6,003 bases of DNA from an uncultured Paracoccaceae bacterium (GTDB taxonomy: Bacteria > Pseudomonadota > Alphaproteobacteria > Rhodobacterales > Rhodobacteraceae): the NCBI GenBank assembly GCA_937927885.1, contig CALEZJ010000094.1:1-6003 (forward strand), written 5' to 3'. Both the position numbers and the translations under genes were made by a program. Below, one piece after another: positions 1 to 6,003 of the stretch; positions within the stretch are counted from its first letter, which is position 1; the number at the start of each line of letters is the position of its first letter. The notes under the pieces are model-generated. The model did not search any database and had not been told where the DNA came from. It worked only from the letters and a program-made list of their open reading frames with translations.

Positions 1-1132
<1,132 letters not shown>

Positions 1133-1137
1133 GGGAA

Positions 1138-1142
1138 CCTCA
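1138..1142 (-). promoter_or_regulatory. Ribosome binding site of ureC
   Basis: The minus strand reads TGAGG, then TTCCC, then the ureC ATG, giving GAGG with a 5-nt spacer. Its TGA is also the stop codon of the 55-codon ORF upstream, so ribosomes ending there could restart on ureC. The site supports the ureC start at 1132. Confidence 0.65.
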
Positions 1143-1307
1143 CGCAGGGTTGGGTTGCGCGGCGCGTCGGATCAGGGCACGCAGGTCCCCGGGCGAACGA
1201 AGGTGGATCGAGATGAGCGTTGCGATGCTGGTCGGATCGGGGATTCTGGCGTTTCCGGCGGCATTGCCGCTGCTCGTCTTGCTGGTCTGGCGCTGAACCG
1301 GGCGCAT
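1140..1307 (-). CDS. Candidate small ORF between ureB and ureC (55 aa, unknown)
   Basis: I do not recognise this product. The ORF starts with an ATG that overlaps the ureB stop codon (TGATG, 1309-1305) and ends in a TGA 7 bp before the ureC start. A GGGGGA stretch (1319-1314) lies 6 nt before the ATG, a good ribosome-binding-site position. These features favour translation as part of the urease operon. The predicted protein argues against a folded domain: residues 1-30 are rich in Ser, Thr, Asn, Arg and Gln, with a more helix-like basic segment ([10 protein letters not shown], about residues 41-50). No membrane segment or known motif is seen. It may be a real small protein, a reading frame kept open only to carry ribosomes from ureB to ureC, or chance. 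A hydrophobic 27-codon ORF lies antisense to it, and at most one of the two is likely to be real. Confidence 0.35.
   Translation of the reverse strand: MRPVQRQTSKTSSGNAAGNARIPDPTSIATLISIHLRSPGDLRALIRRAAQPNPA
1213..1296 (+). CDS. Candidate hydrophobic small ORF antisense to the urease operon (27 aa)
   Basis: A 27-codon ORF runs on the plus strand, opposite the ureB-ureC spacer. It begins [14 protein letters not shown] and ends PLLVLLVWR, so almost its whole length could form one membrane-spanning helix closed by Trp-Arg. AAGGTGG (1200-1206) lies 6 nt before the ATG and is a reasonable ribosome binding site. No promoter was recognised in front of it, and no neighbour on this strand would transcribe it. 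High-GC antisense sequence often gives short hydrophobic frames by chance. Function is unknown and confidence is low. Confidence 0.15.
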   Translation: MSVAMLVGSGILAFPAALPLLVLLVWR

Positions 1308-1612
1308 CAGAGATCCCCCATCACCGCGCCGTTGAAGCCCATGACACGACGCGCGCCCTCATAGGGGATCAGCCGCACCTCGCGGGTCTGGCCGGGTTCG
1401 AACCGCACGGCGGTGCCGGCCGGAATGTCCAGCCGCTGACCACGCGCGACGGTGCGGTCAAAGGCCAGGCCGGGATTCGTTTCGGCGAAGTGATAGTGCG
1501 AGCCCACCTGGATCGGGCGGTCGCCGGTGTTGGCGACCATCAGCACCGTGACCGGCGCGCCCGCGTTCAGGATGATGTCGCCCTGCGCGCAGAGGATTTC
1601 ACCCGGGATCAT
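1307..1612 (-). CDS. ureB: Urease beta subunit UreB
   Basis: This is the 101-residue structural beta subunit of urease. It packs against UreC and UreA in the trimeric (UreABC)3 enzyme in the cytoplasm and has no catalytic residues. The protein opens [13 protein letters not shown], followed by the family core with [17 protein letters not shown] (residues 27-43) and the C-terminal block [10 protein letters not shown] (92-101). Its length matches the separate UreB of bacterial three-subunit ureases. The frame stays open upstream to 1750, but that part overlaps the permease gene and is not UreB-like. The ATG at 1612 lies 1 bp after the permease stop, with GGTGG (1623-1619) 6 nt in front. Its stop overlaps the start of the 55-codon ORF. 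Confidence 0.97.
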   Translation of the reverse strand: MIPGEILCAQGDIILNAGAPVTVLMVANTGDRPIQVGSHYHFAETNPGLAFDRTVARGQRLDIPAGTAVRFEPGQTREVRLIPYEGARRVMGFNGAVMGDL

Positions 1613-1613
1613 C

Positions 1614-2168
1614 TTAGGCCACCGCCAGAACGGCACCGGCCAGCGCCGCCGCCCCGCCCACGAGCCGAAGCGGCATCGGCGCCAGCAGCCGACCTGCCGC
1701 GAGACCGACGAGATGCAGCGCCGCCGTCGCCAGTGTGAAGCCCGTTGCATAGAGGGTCAGTCCGGCGTCCGGCCCTTCGGCCCCGTGCGCCCAGCCATGT
1801 GCCGCGCCAAAGACCGCGACCAGCGGCACCATGGCCACCATGGGCAGCCGCACCGCCAACGCCACCATCACGCCCAGAAGGAGGATCGAGGCGAGGATCA
1901 TCGGCTCGACCGCCGGAAAGGGCAGACCGGCAAGACCGATCATCCCCCCGGTGACCATCGCCGCGAGGAAGCTGACCGGGGTCGCCCACAGCGCGCGACC
2001 CCCGACCTGCGCCGCCAGGAGGCCAACCGCCACCATCGCCAGCACATGGTCGGTGCCGCCAACCGGATGCGACAGGCCCGCAAGGAACGATTCCCCCTCG
2101 TGGCCCGCATGGGCCAGCGCGACCGAGGGCAGAAGCAGGATCATAAGGGACAGGGGCAGGGCGCGCAT
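1614..2168 (-). CDS. ureJ: HupE/UreJ family nickel permease
   Basis: This 184-residue membrane protein belongs to the HupE/UreJ family, whose members are associated with nickel uptake for urease or hydrogenase. An N-terminal signal peptide (basic start, hydrophobic residues 5-19, ending ALA) is followed by His-rich HAGHE at the probable mature N-terminus, as is usual in the family. The first signature is [12 protein letters not shown] (residues 34-45). The second is AHGWAHG (123-129). These histidines and Asp40 are the likely metal-handling residues. About six hydrophobic segments are visible: 42-57, 60-82, 87-107, 109-125, 135-158 and 166-184. The gene lies between ureA and ureB, starting 9 bp after ureA and ending 1 bp before ureB, so it should be expressed in step with the enzyme subunits. 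Inner-membrane Ni2+ supply to apo-urease is the likely role. Transport itself is inferred from the family. Confidence 0.9.
   Translation of the reverse strand: MRALPLSLMILLLPSVALAHAGHEGESFLAGLSHPVGGTDHVLAMVAVGLLAAQVGGRALWATPVSFLAAMVTGGMIGLAGLPFPAVEPMILASILLLGVMVALAVRLPMVAMVPLVAVFGAAHGWAHGAEGPDAGLTLYATGFTLATAALHLVGLAAGRLLAPMPLRLVGGAAALAGAVLAVA
1619..1623 (-). promoter_or_regulatory. Ribosome binding site of ureB
   Basis: GGTGG lies inside the last codons of the permease gene, 6 nt before the ureB ATG. The permease stop TAA falls in the spacer. This supports the short ureB start at 1612 rather than any upstream start. Confidence 0.5.
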
Positions 2169-2173
2169 CGGAA

Positions 2174-2179
2174 CCTCTC
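2174..2179 (-). promoter_or_regulatory. Ribosome binding site of the ureJ/hupE gene
   Basis: GAGAGG overlaps the ureA stop codon (TGAGAGG) and is followed by TTCCG and the ATG at 2168. The arrangement closely matches the one before ureC (GAGG-TTCCC-ATG) and favours translational coupling to ureA. Confidence 0.65.
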
Positions 2180-2480
2180 AACGGATGGGATGGTGAACGG
2201 TGACAAGTTTGGTGCCATCGGGAAATGTCGCCTCGACCTGCACGGAATGGATCATCTCGGGCACGCCCTCCATGCATTGATCCCGTGTGATCACATGGGC
2301 GCCGGCCTCCATCAGATCCGCGACGCGCCGCCCGTCGCGGGCGCCCTCGACGACGAAATCGGTGATCAGGGCCACCGCCTCGGGGTGGTTCAGCCTGACC
2401 CCGCGGGCCAGCCGCCCGCGCGCCACCATGGCTGCCAGGCTGATGAGAAGCTTGTCTTTTTCCCGTGGGGTCAGGTTCAT
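2178..2480 (-). CDS. ureA: Urease gamma subunit UreA
   Basis: This is the 100-residue gamma subunit, the smallest structural part of the cytoplasmic urease. It is non-catalytic and contacts UreC in the assembled enzyme. It matches the family over its whole length: the N-terminal helix [20 protein letters not shown] (residues 1-20), the block [14 protein letters not shown] (26-39), GRRVADLM (50-57), and the C-terminal [18 protein letters not shown] (82-99). The length is normal. The start is fixed by AGGAG 6 nt upstream, which overlaps the ureD stop codon. It follows ureD by 9 bp and is followed by the permease gene rather than directly by ureB. Confidence 0.98.
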   Translation of the reverse strand: MNLTPREKDKLLISLAAMVARGRLARGVRLNHPEAVALITDFVVEGARDGRRVADLMEAGAHVITRDQCMEGVPEMIHSVQVEATFPDGTKLVTVHHPIR

Positions 2481-2486
2481 CGAAGG

Positions 2487-2491
2487 CTCCT
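2487..2491 (-). promoter_or_regulatory. Ribosome binding site of ureA
   Basis: AGGAG overlaps the ureD stop codon (TAGGAG), with a 6-nt spacer to the ureA ATG. It is the strongest ribosome binding site in the operon, which fits the high level needed for a structural subunit compared with the chaperone UreD before it. Confidence 0.75.
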
Positions 2492-3275
2492 AGAGTTGCC
2501 ACACGCGGGGCAGTCCGCCGGGGCGCAGCACGGCCAGGACGCGGGCGATCTGGCGCCTCAGCGGCCAGCCGTCCTGCGCCAGCATCCTGAGCGTGAGTTT
2601 GCCGTCAAATCCCGAGGCTGCGGCGCGCACCCCCGACTCGCCCAGCGCGGCGCGCACCGGGCCCAAGGCATCGGCGGCGCCCGGCGCCACCAGGGCAAGG
2701 CTGGCAAAGGCACGCGCGCCCGCCAGAGTGGCGGGGCCGGCCAGCGCGGTTTCGTCCAGCTTCAGCGCCTCGACCAAGAGCGGGCGCCCGGCGCGGGTCA
2801 CCTCGCGGCGGTCGTCCAGCGCCAGCCGCGTGACGGTCTCGCCCATCGCGGCGCGACCCAGCACGATGGATTCGACCATCAGGCATTCGGCCGCCGGGCC
2901 CAGATCGATGCGCGTGCGGCGGGTCAGCGCGGCGCGGTCAAACAGGATCGTCTCTTGCGGGAGCCAGTCCAGTCGCCCGGCCGTGACGCTCAGCCTCACG
3001 CTGACTTCGGCCCGGCCCTCGTCGGCGCGATAGGCGCGTTCGGCGGTCTGGGTGGTGGCGCTGGTGGCGCGGTCGGTGGTCAGCGCATAATCCAGCCGGT
3101 CGCCCCCGGTCAGCCCGCCGGCCGTGTTCAAGAACACCACTTCGGGCAGGCTGCCCGCCAGCAGGATCGCCTTGGCCGAGCCGCGGGTATAAAGGCGCCG
3201 CACATGCCCGGCGCGCAGCACCACCTCGGCGGTGCCCTCAGTGCGTTGGTGGATGGCGACGGGTCTGGCGGTCAT
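2490..3275 (-). CDS. ureD: Urease accessory protein UreD
   Basis: UreD (UreH in some species) is the scaffold chaperone that binds apo-urease and, with UreF and UreG, delivers nickel to the UreC active site. From the ATG at 3275 the protein is 261 residues, near the usual 260-290. Family blocks appear in order: FLNTAGGLTGGD (48-59), TTQTAERAYR (74-83), WLPQETILFD (104-113), GRAAMGE (140-146), and the C-terminal QDGWPLRRQIARVLAVLR with LPRVW (234-259). The frame is open 92 codons further upstream to 3551, but that part is low-complexity, unlike UreD, and would enter the divergent gene. The ribosome binding site before 3275 is weak. An in-frame TTG at 3287 with GGGG 6 nt upstream is a possible alternative that adds four residues. 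It is the first gene of the operon. Confidence 0.95.
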   Translation of the reverse strand: MTARPVAIHQRTEGTAEVVLRAGHVRRLYTRGSAKAILLAGSLPEVVFLNTAGGLTGGDRLDYALTTDRATSATTQTAERAYRADEGRAEVSVRLSVTAGRLDWLPQETILFDRAALTRRTRIDLGPAAECLMVESIVLGRAAMGETVTRLALDDRREVTRAGRPLLVEALKLDETALAGPATLAGARAFASLALVAPGAADALGPVRAALGESGVRAAASGFDGKLTLRMLAQDGWPLRRQIARVLAVLRPGGLPRVWQL

Positions 3276-3534
3276 GGCGGCAGTCAAGGACGGCCCCGGG
3301 CCCAGGTTCAAGCGAGGCCAGGGGCGATGCGCCAGGCCGGTCGCGGGATGCGCGGATTTTGCTCGGGAAATGGGCGATGGGGTGAGAAAACGGGCAAATG
3401 CCGAAGATAGTGGCGCCGATAATGGCGTCGGTGCGGCTTTGTGTGGCAGTCGGACCGGCGCGTGGGCTCGCCTTGCCCCGGGCTGCGAAACTTGCCAGCA
3501 TGCGCCAAAGCCAGGGCCTGAACCACGGACCACC
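3276..3534. promoter_or_regulatory. Divergent intergenic region, ureD / HAD hydrolase gene
   Basis: No gene is assigned to this 259-bp gap between two divergent start codons, so it should hold promoters for both directions. Its centre (about 3350-3425) is AT-richer than the flanks. On the plus strand GATAAT (3418-3423) resembles a -10 element, but the sequence 17 bp upstream is not a good -35. On the minus strand TATCTT (3409-3404) is an equally weak -10. I saw no sigma-54 -24/-12 pair with correct spacing and no clear NtrC-type dyad. Reading frames on both strands run open through the region, but their products are low-complexity and match neither neighbour family. Confidence 0.5.
3413..3434. 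repeat. Small inverted repeat in the divergent promoter region
   Basis: GCGCCGA (3413-3419) pairs with TCGGTGC (3428-3434) as a 7-bp stem with one G·T pair around an 8-base loop. A competing, shorter dyad CGCC-GATAAT-GGCG (3414-3427) lies inside it. The repeat overlaps the GATAAT -10-like box, so it could be an operator. It is short enough to be chance in GC-rich DNA. Confidence 0.25.
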
Positions 3535-4413
3535 ATGACCCCCGATGCCAACCGGGCCTTTGCCCGCTACCGAGCGATCGACCACATTCTTCCCGCCGTG
3601 GCGCGTGGTTATCCGCCGTTCAGCCTGCCGGTCGATGATCTGCGCGGGGTCTTCGGACAGGTCGACGGGTTCATTCTGGATGCCTTTGGGGTGCTCAATG
3701 TCGGAGACGGGGTGCTGACGCGGGCGGTCGAGCGGGTCGGCCAGATGCGCGCGGCGGGCAAACGGCTGGTGGTGCTGACCAATGGTGCGAGCGCGACGGC
3801 GGAGCAGGCGCTGGCGAAATACCAAGGCTGGGGATTCGACTTCACACCAGACGAGGTGATTTCCAGCCGCGATCTGGCGGGAGCGGTCCTGGTCGGGCGC
3901 GGCGGGCTTTGGGCGGCCATCGCGCCCGAAGGGGCGGCGTTTGGCGACCTCGACTGCGAGGTGCGCGCGCTGGACGATTCGCTGTTGGAGCGCGCCGACG
4001 GGTTCCTGTTCCTCGGCTCGCAAGGCTGGACTCCGGCGCGGCAAGCGGCGCTGGTGGCAGCCTTGCGCGAACGCCCGCGCCCGGTGATCTGTGCCAATCC
4101 CGACATCGTCGCCCCGCGCGAGGGGGGATTCACCTGGGAGCCCGGGCATTTCGCCGTCGATCTGCCGGTGCCGGTCGAGTTTCACGGCAAGCCCTTTGGC
4201 GGCGCCTTCGCGGCGGCGCTGGCGCGGCTGGACCTGCCTGCGCACCGCGTGGCGATGGTCGGCGACACCCTGCACACCGATATCCTTGGCGGGCGCGCGG
4301 CGGGGTGCCGGACGGTTCTGGTCGCCGGACACGGGTTTCTGGCCGGGCTGGACCCGGCTCCCTTCATCACGGCATGCGGCATCGTGCCGGATTTCATCGC
4401 GGCGCGGACATGA
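3535..4413 (+). CDS. HAD-IIA family hydrolase (TIGR01459-like)
   Basis: This 292-residue cytoplasmic protein has the HAD fold with the IIA-type (NagD-like) arrangement. Motif I is LDAFGVLN (residues 48-55) with Asp49 as the presumed nucleophile. Motif II is LTNG (81-84), motif III is HGKPFG with Lys219 (217-222), and motif IV is GDTLHTD with Asp244 and Asp249 (243-249). The cap lies between motifs II and III. The usual motif I form is DxD; here position 51 is Phe, so the general acid/base aspartate is missing. From memory, other members of this alphaproteobacterial subfamily also carry an aromatic residue there. Substrate is unknown, and phosphatase activity should not be assumed. The chosen ATG gives the normal family length and lies close to motif I; only a weak GGA-type ribosome binding site precedes it. 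The stop overlaps the start of the TrmO-like gene (ATGA), so the two are probably one transcript. Confidence 0.85.
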   Translation: MTPDANRAFARYRAIDHILPAVARGYPPFSLPVDDLRGVFGQVDGFILDAFGVLNVGDGVLTRAVERVGQMRAAGKRLVVLTNGASATAEQALAKYQGWGFDFTPDEVISSRDLAGAVLVGRGGLWAAIAPEGAAFGDLDCEVRALDDSLLERADGFLFLGSQGWTPARQAALVAALRERPRPVICANPDIVAPREGGFTWEPGHFAVDLPVPVEFHGKPFGGAFAAALARLDLPAHRVAMVGDTLHTDILGGRAAGCRTVLVAGHGFLAGLDPAPFITACGIVPDFIAART

Positions 4414-4847
4414 CCCACAAGCCCTTGAAACCCGGCGAGGTTCTGGCTGCGGTGTCACCCGGCGCCGATGCTGCGCTGGCCTTTGTCGGTCATGCCGAGA
4501 CCCCCTGGAAGCAGCTTTCGGAGTGCCCAAAAGCCCCTGACCACGACGGTCCCGACTGCGCGTTGGTTCTGCACCCGGACTGGGCCCCCGCGCTGGCGGG
4601 AATCGAGCGGTTCGATTGGATCGAGGTGCTGTTGTGGTTTCACCGGGCGCGGCGCGACCTGTTGCTGATCGCACCCGACCATGCCGAGGGGCCGCGCGGC
4701 GTGTTTTCCCTGCGCTCGCCGGTGCGGCCCAATCCGGTTGCCGTCAGCCGCGTGCGGCTGGTGGCGCGGCAGGGCAACCGGCTGGTGGTGCGTGGGCTCG
4801 ATGCGCTCGACGGCACGCCGCTGATCGACATCAAACCCGCGCGCTGA
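4410..4847 (+). CDS. TrmO/TsaA-family protein, probable tRNA t6A37 N6-methyltransferase
   Basis: This 145-residue protein belongs to the TrmO (TsaA, YaeB) family, whose characterised E. coli member uses S-adenosylmethionine to methylate threonylcarbamoyl-adenosine at position 37 of tRNA. The signature RGVFSLRSPVRPNPVAVS (residues 96-113) is clear, as is the later LDALDGTPLIDIKP (130-143). An upstream block HAETPWKQLSECPKAP (28-43) also fits. The protein is a single beta-barrel domain: it lacks the C-terminal domain of the 235-residue E. coli protein and ends two residues after DIKP, where longer members continue with Tyr and more sequence. RPNPVAVS replaces the commoner RPNPIGLS. The frame is open upstream to 3909, but that part overlaps the HAD gene. 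The ATG at 4410 overlaps the HAD stop and gives the family N-terminus. Translation probably depends on coupling. Family assignment is firm; the exact methylation role is inferred. Confidence 0.85.
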   Translation: MTHKPLKPGEVLAAVSPGADAALAFVGHAETPWKQLSECPKAPDHDGPDCALVLHPDWAPALAGIERFDWIEVLLWFHRARRDLLLIAPDHAEGPRGVFSLRSPVRPNPVAVSRVRLVARQGNRLVVRGLDALDGTPLIDIKPAR

Positions 4848-4851
4848 CGGG

Positions 4852-6003
4852 TTACTCGCTGGGGTGCGGGCCGGGGTTGCGATCAGCCAGCGGGATTTCG
4901 CGCATCGCCAGGGTGACCAGCGCACCCGCCAGCGCCAGCGCTGCGACGATCCAGTAGATTGGCGACAATGCGTCGACCACCATCAGCGCGACCCCATCGC
5001 GTGCCTCGGGTGGCAACTGGGCCAGCATGTGCGGCGCCATCTCCAGATTGCCGCCGGTTCCCAGCCGCGTGGCCAGAAGCGCGCCAAAGAGCGCCACCGC
5101 CAGCGATCCGCCGATCTGGCGGAACATCACCCCCGAAGCGGTCGCGGTGCCCAGAAGGCTGCGTGGCACGGCATTCTGCACTGCTGTGGTCAGCACCGGA
5201 AACACCAGCCCGACACCAAAGCCGAACAGCACCAGCGTCGCGGAAAACAGCCAGATCGACAGATCGACGCTGATCTGCGTCAGCACCAGCGCGCCCAGTG
5301 CCGCGACCGGCATCCCCGCCAGCGGCAGCAACCGATAGCGGCGGGTCGCGCGCATGTAGCGGCTGGCGACCGTCGTGGCCAGGATGATCCCCGCTGTCAT
5401 CGGCGCCATCAGAAGGCCCGACACCATCGGCGTGACTCCGCGCGCCAGTTGCAGGAACAGCGGCAGGAACGTGGTGGCGCCCAGCAGCACCGCGCCGGTC
5501 AGCAGGCTGAGGATCGAGGTGGTGGTAAAGACATTGCCGCGAAAGAGGTCGAGCGGCAGGATCGGTTCCTCGGCCCGGGCTTCGATGACGATGAAGGCGG
5601 CGACCGCGGCCAGCGACAGGGCCGCGAGGCCCAGGGCCTGCGGCGAGGTCCAGGCAAAGCTGTGACCGCCCAGCGAGGTCACCAATGTCAGCGCCGCCAG
5701 CGCGACCGACAGCGCCGCCGCCCCGGCCCAGTCGATGCGGTGGCGCTCGGTGCGGGTCTGGCGCGGGAACGAGGTGGCAAAGACGAGGACCGCCAGCACG
5801 CCCAGCGGCAGGTTGATGAGGAAGATCCAGTGCCAGCTGACATATTCGACGAACCAGCCGCCAATCAGCGGCCCGATCATCGACGAGATCGAGAACACCG
5901 CCGCGAACATGCCCTGGATCTTGCCGCGTTCGGAGGCGCTGAGCACATCGCCCACGACCGACAGCGCGAGGACGAACAACCCGCCGCCGCCCAGCCCCTG
6001 CAC
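4852..6003 (-). CDS. MFS exporter, DHA2 (EmrB/QacA-like) family, partial
   Basis: This is the C-terminal 384 codons of an inner-membrane drug:H+ antiporter-type transporter; the N-terminus lies beyond the right edge. The first codon visible, GTG at 6003-6001, is not the start: it lies in the family's QGLGGGGL segment, normally about 100-130 residues into the protein. Family markers include ERGKIQG (25-31 of the visible part), motif C GPLIGGWF (44-51), SWHWIFLINLPLG (56-68), DWAG (91-94), a GVTPMVSGLLMAPMTAGI block (189-206), and GTATASGVMFRQIGGS (285-300), which is typical of DHA2. The remaining membrane segments fit a 14-helix layout with TM1-3 and motif A missing. The C-terminus is short and hydrophilic. 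Substrate cannot be told. It converges on the TrmO-like gene with a 4-bp gap and shows no link to the urease genes. Confidence 0.92.
   Translation of the reverse strand: MQGLGGGGLFVLALSVVGDVLSASERGKIQGMFAAVFSISSMIGPLIGGWFVEYVSWHWIFLINLPLGVLAVLVFATSFPRQTRTERHRIDWAGAAALSVALAALTLVTSLGGHSFAWTSPQALGLAALSLAAVAAFIVIEARAEEPILPLDLFRGNVFTTTSILSLLTGAVLLGATTFLPLFLQLARGVTPMVSGLLMAPMTAGIILATTVASRYMRATRRYRLLPLAGMPVAALGALVLTQISVDLSIWLFSATLVLFGFGVGLVFPVLTTAVQNAVPRSLLGTATASGVMFRQIGGSLAVALFGALLATRLGTGGNLEMAPHMLAQLPPEARDGVALMVVDALSPIYWIVAALALAGALVTLAMREIPLADRNPGPHPSE

Noticed and set aside
1613..1750. N-terminal extension of UreB
   Set aside because: The extra residues are Arg/Trp-rich, overlap the end of the permease gene and do not resemble UreB; the start at 1612 has a ribosome binding site and the normal length.
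1527..3410. Plus-strand open frame of 627 codons spanning ureB to ureD
   Set aside because: It crosses four well-supported genes in antisense, and its product is Gln/His/Arg/Gly-rich without any domain. Long stop-free antisense frames are common at this GC content.
3485..3520. Sigma-54 promoter (TGGCAAG followed by GCAG on the minus strand) upstream of ureD
   Set aside because: The distance between the GG and GC doublets does not match the required spacing.
3276..3551. N-terminal extension of UreD by 92 codons
   Set aside because: The added sequence is low-complexity, unlike UreD, would overlap the start of the divergent HAD gene, and would leave no room for promoters.
3238..4674. Minus-strand open frame of 478 codons opposite the HAD and TrmO-like genes
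   Set aside because: The product is Arg/Pro-rich and without motifs, while the plus strand shows complete HAD and TrmO signatures.
6001..6003. GTG as the start codon of the MFS gene
   Set aside because: It encodes a residue inside the conserved QGLGGGGL segment, so the gene must begin beyond the window.

Overview
The window is GC-rich DNA, most likely from an alphaproteobacterium of the Rhodobacter/Paracoccus type. The evidence is the urease gene order (ureD, ureA, hupE/ureJ, ureB, ureC), a HAD-IIA hydrolase of a type common in that class, and the codon use. No mobile element, CRISPR array, tRNA, rRNA or integration scar is visible, and the region reads as ordinary chromosomal housekeeping.

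Positions 1-3275 (minus strand, transcribed right to left) hold the first part of a nickel urease operon. The order is ureD (chaperone), ureA (gamma subunit), a hupE/ureJ-type nickel permease, ureB (beta subunit), a doubtful 55-codon ORF, and ureC (catalytic alpha subunit). ureC runs off the left edge after 377 codons, but all of its nickel-ligand and active-site residues lie inside the window and are intact. Junctions are 1-9 bp, and at several of them the ribosome binding site of one gene overlaps the stop codon of the gene before it, so translational coupling is likely. UreABC form the enzyme that hydrolyses urea to ammonia and carbamate. UreD helps load nickel, and the permease probably supplies it. 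The accessory genes ureE, ureF and ureG would be expected beyond the left edge.

Positions 3276-3534 form a divergent intergenic region that should carry the promoters for the urease operon (leftward) and for the rightward gene pair. It is somewhat AT-richer in the middle and contains a small inverted repeat and an 8-bp direct repeat. No strong sigma-70 or sigma-54 promoter was recognised.

Positions 3535-4847 (plus strand) hold two genes joined by an ATGA stop/start overlap. The first is a HAD-IIA hydrolase whose motif I lacks the usual second aspartate. The second is a short TrmO/TsaA-family protein, probably a tRNA t6A37 N6-methyltransferase.

Positions 4852-6003 (minus strand, convergent, 4 bp after the TrmO-like gene) hold the C-terminal three quarters of a DHA2 (EmrB/QacA-like) MFS exporter. 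Its N-terminus lies beyond the right edge.

I found no clearly new system. The points most worth a second look are the two mutually antisense small ORFs between ureB and ureC, the motif I substitution in the HAD protein, and its tight coupling to the TrmO-like gene.
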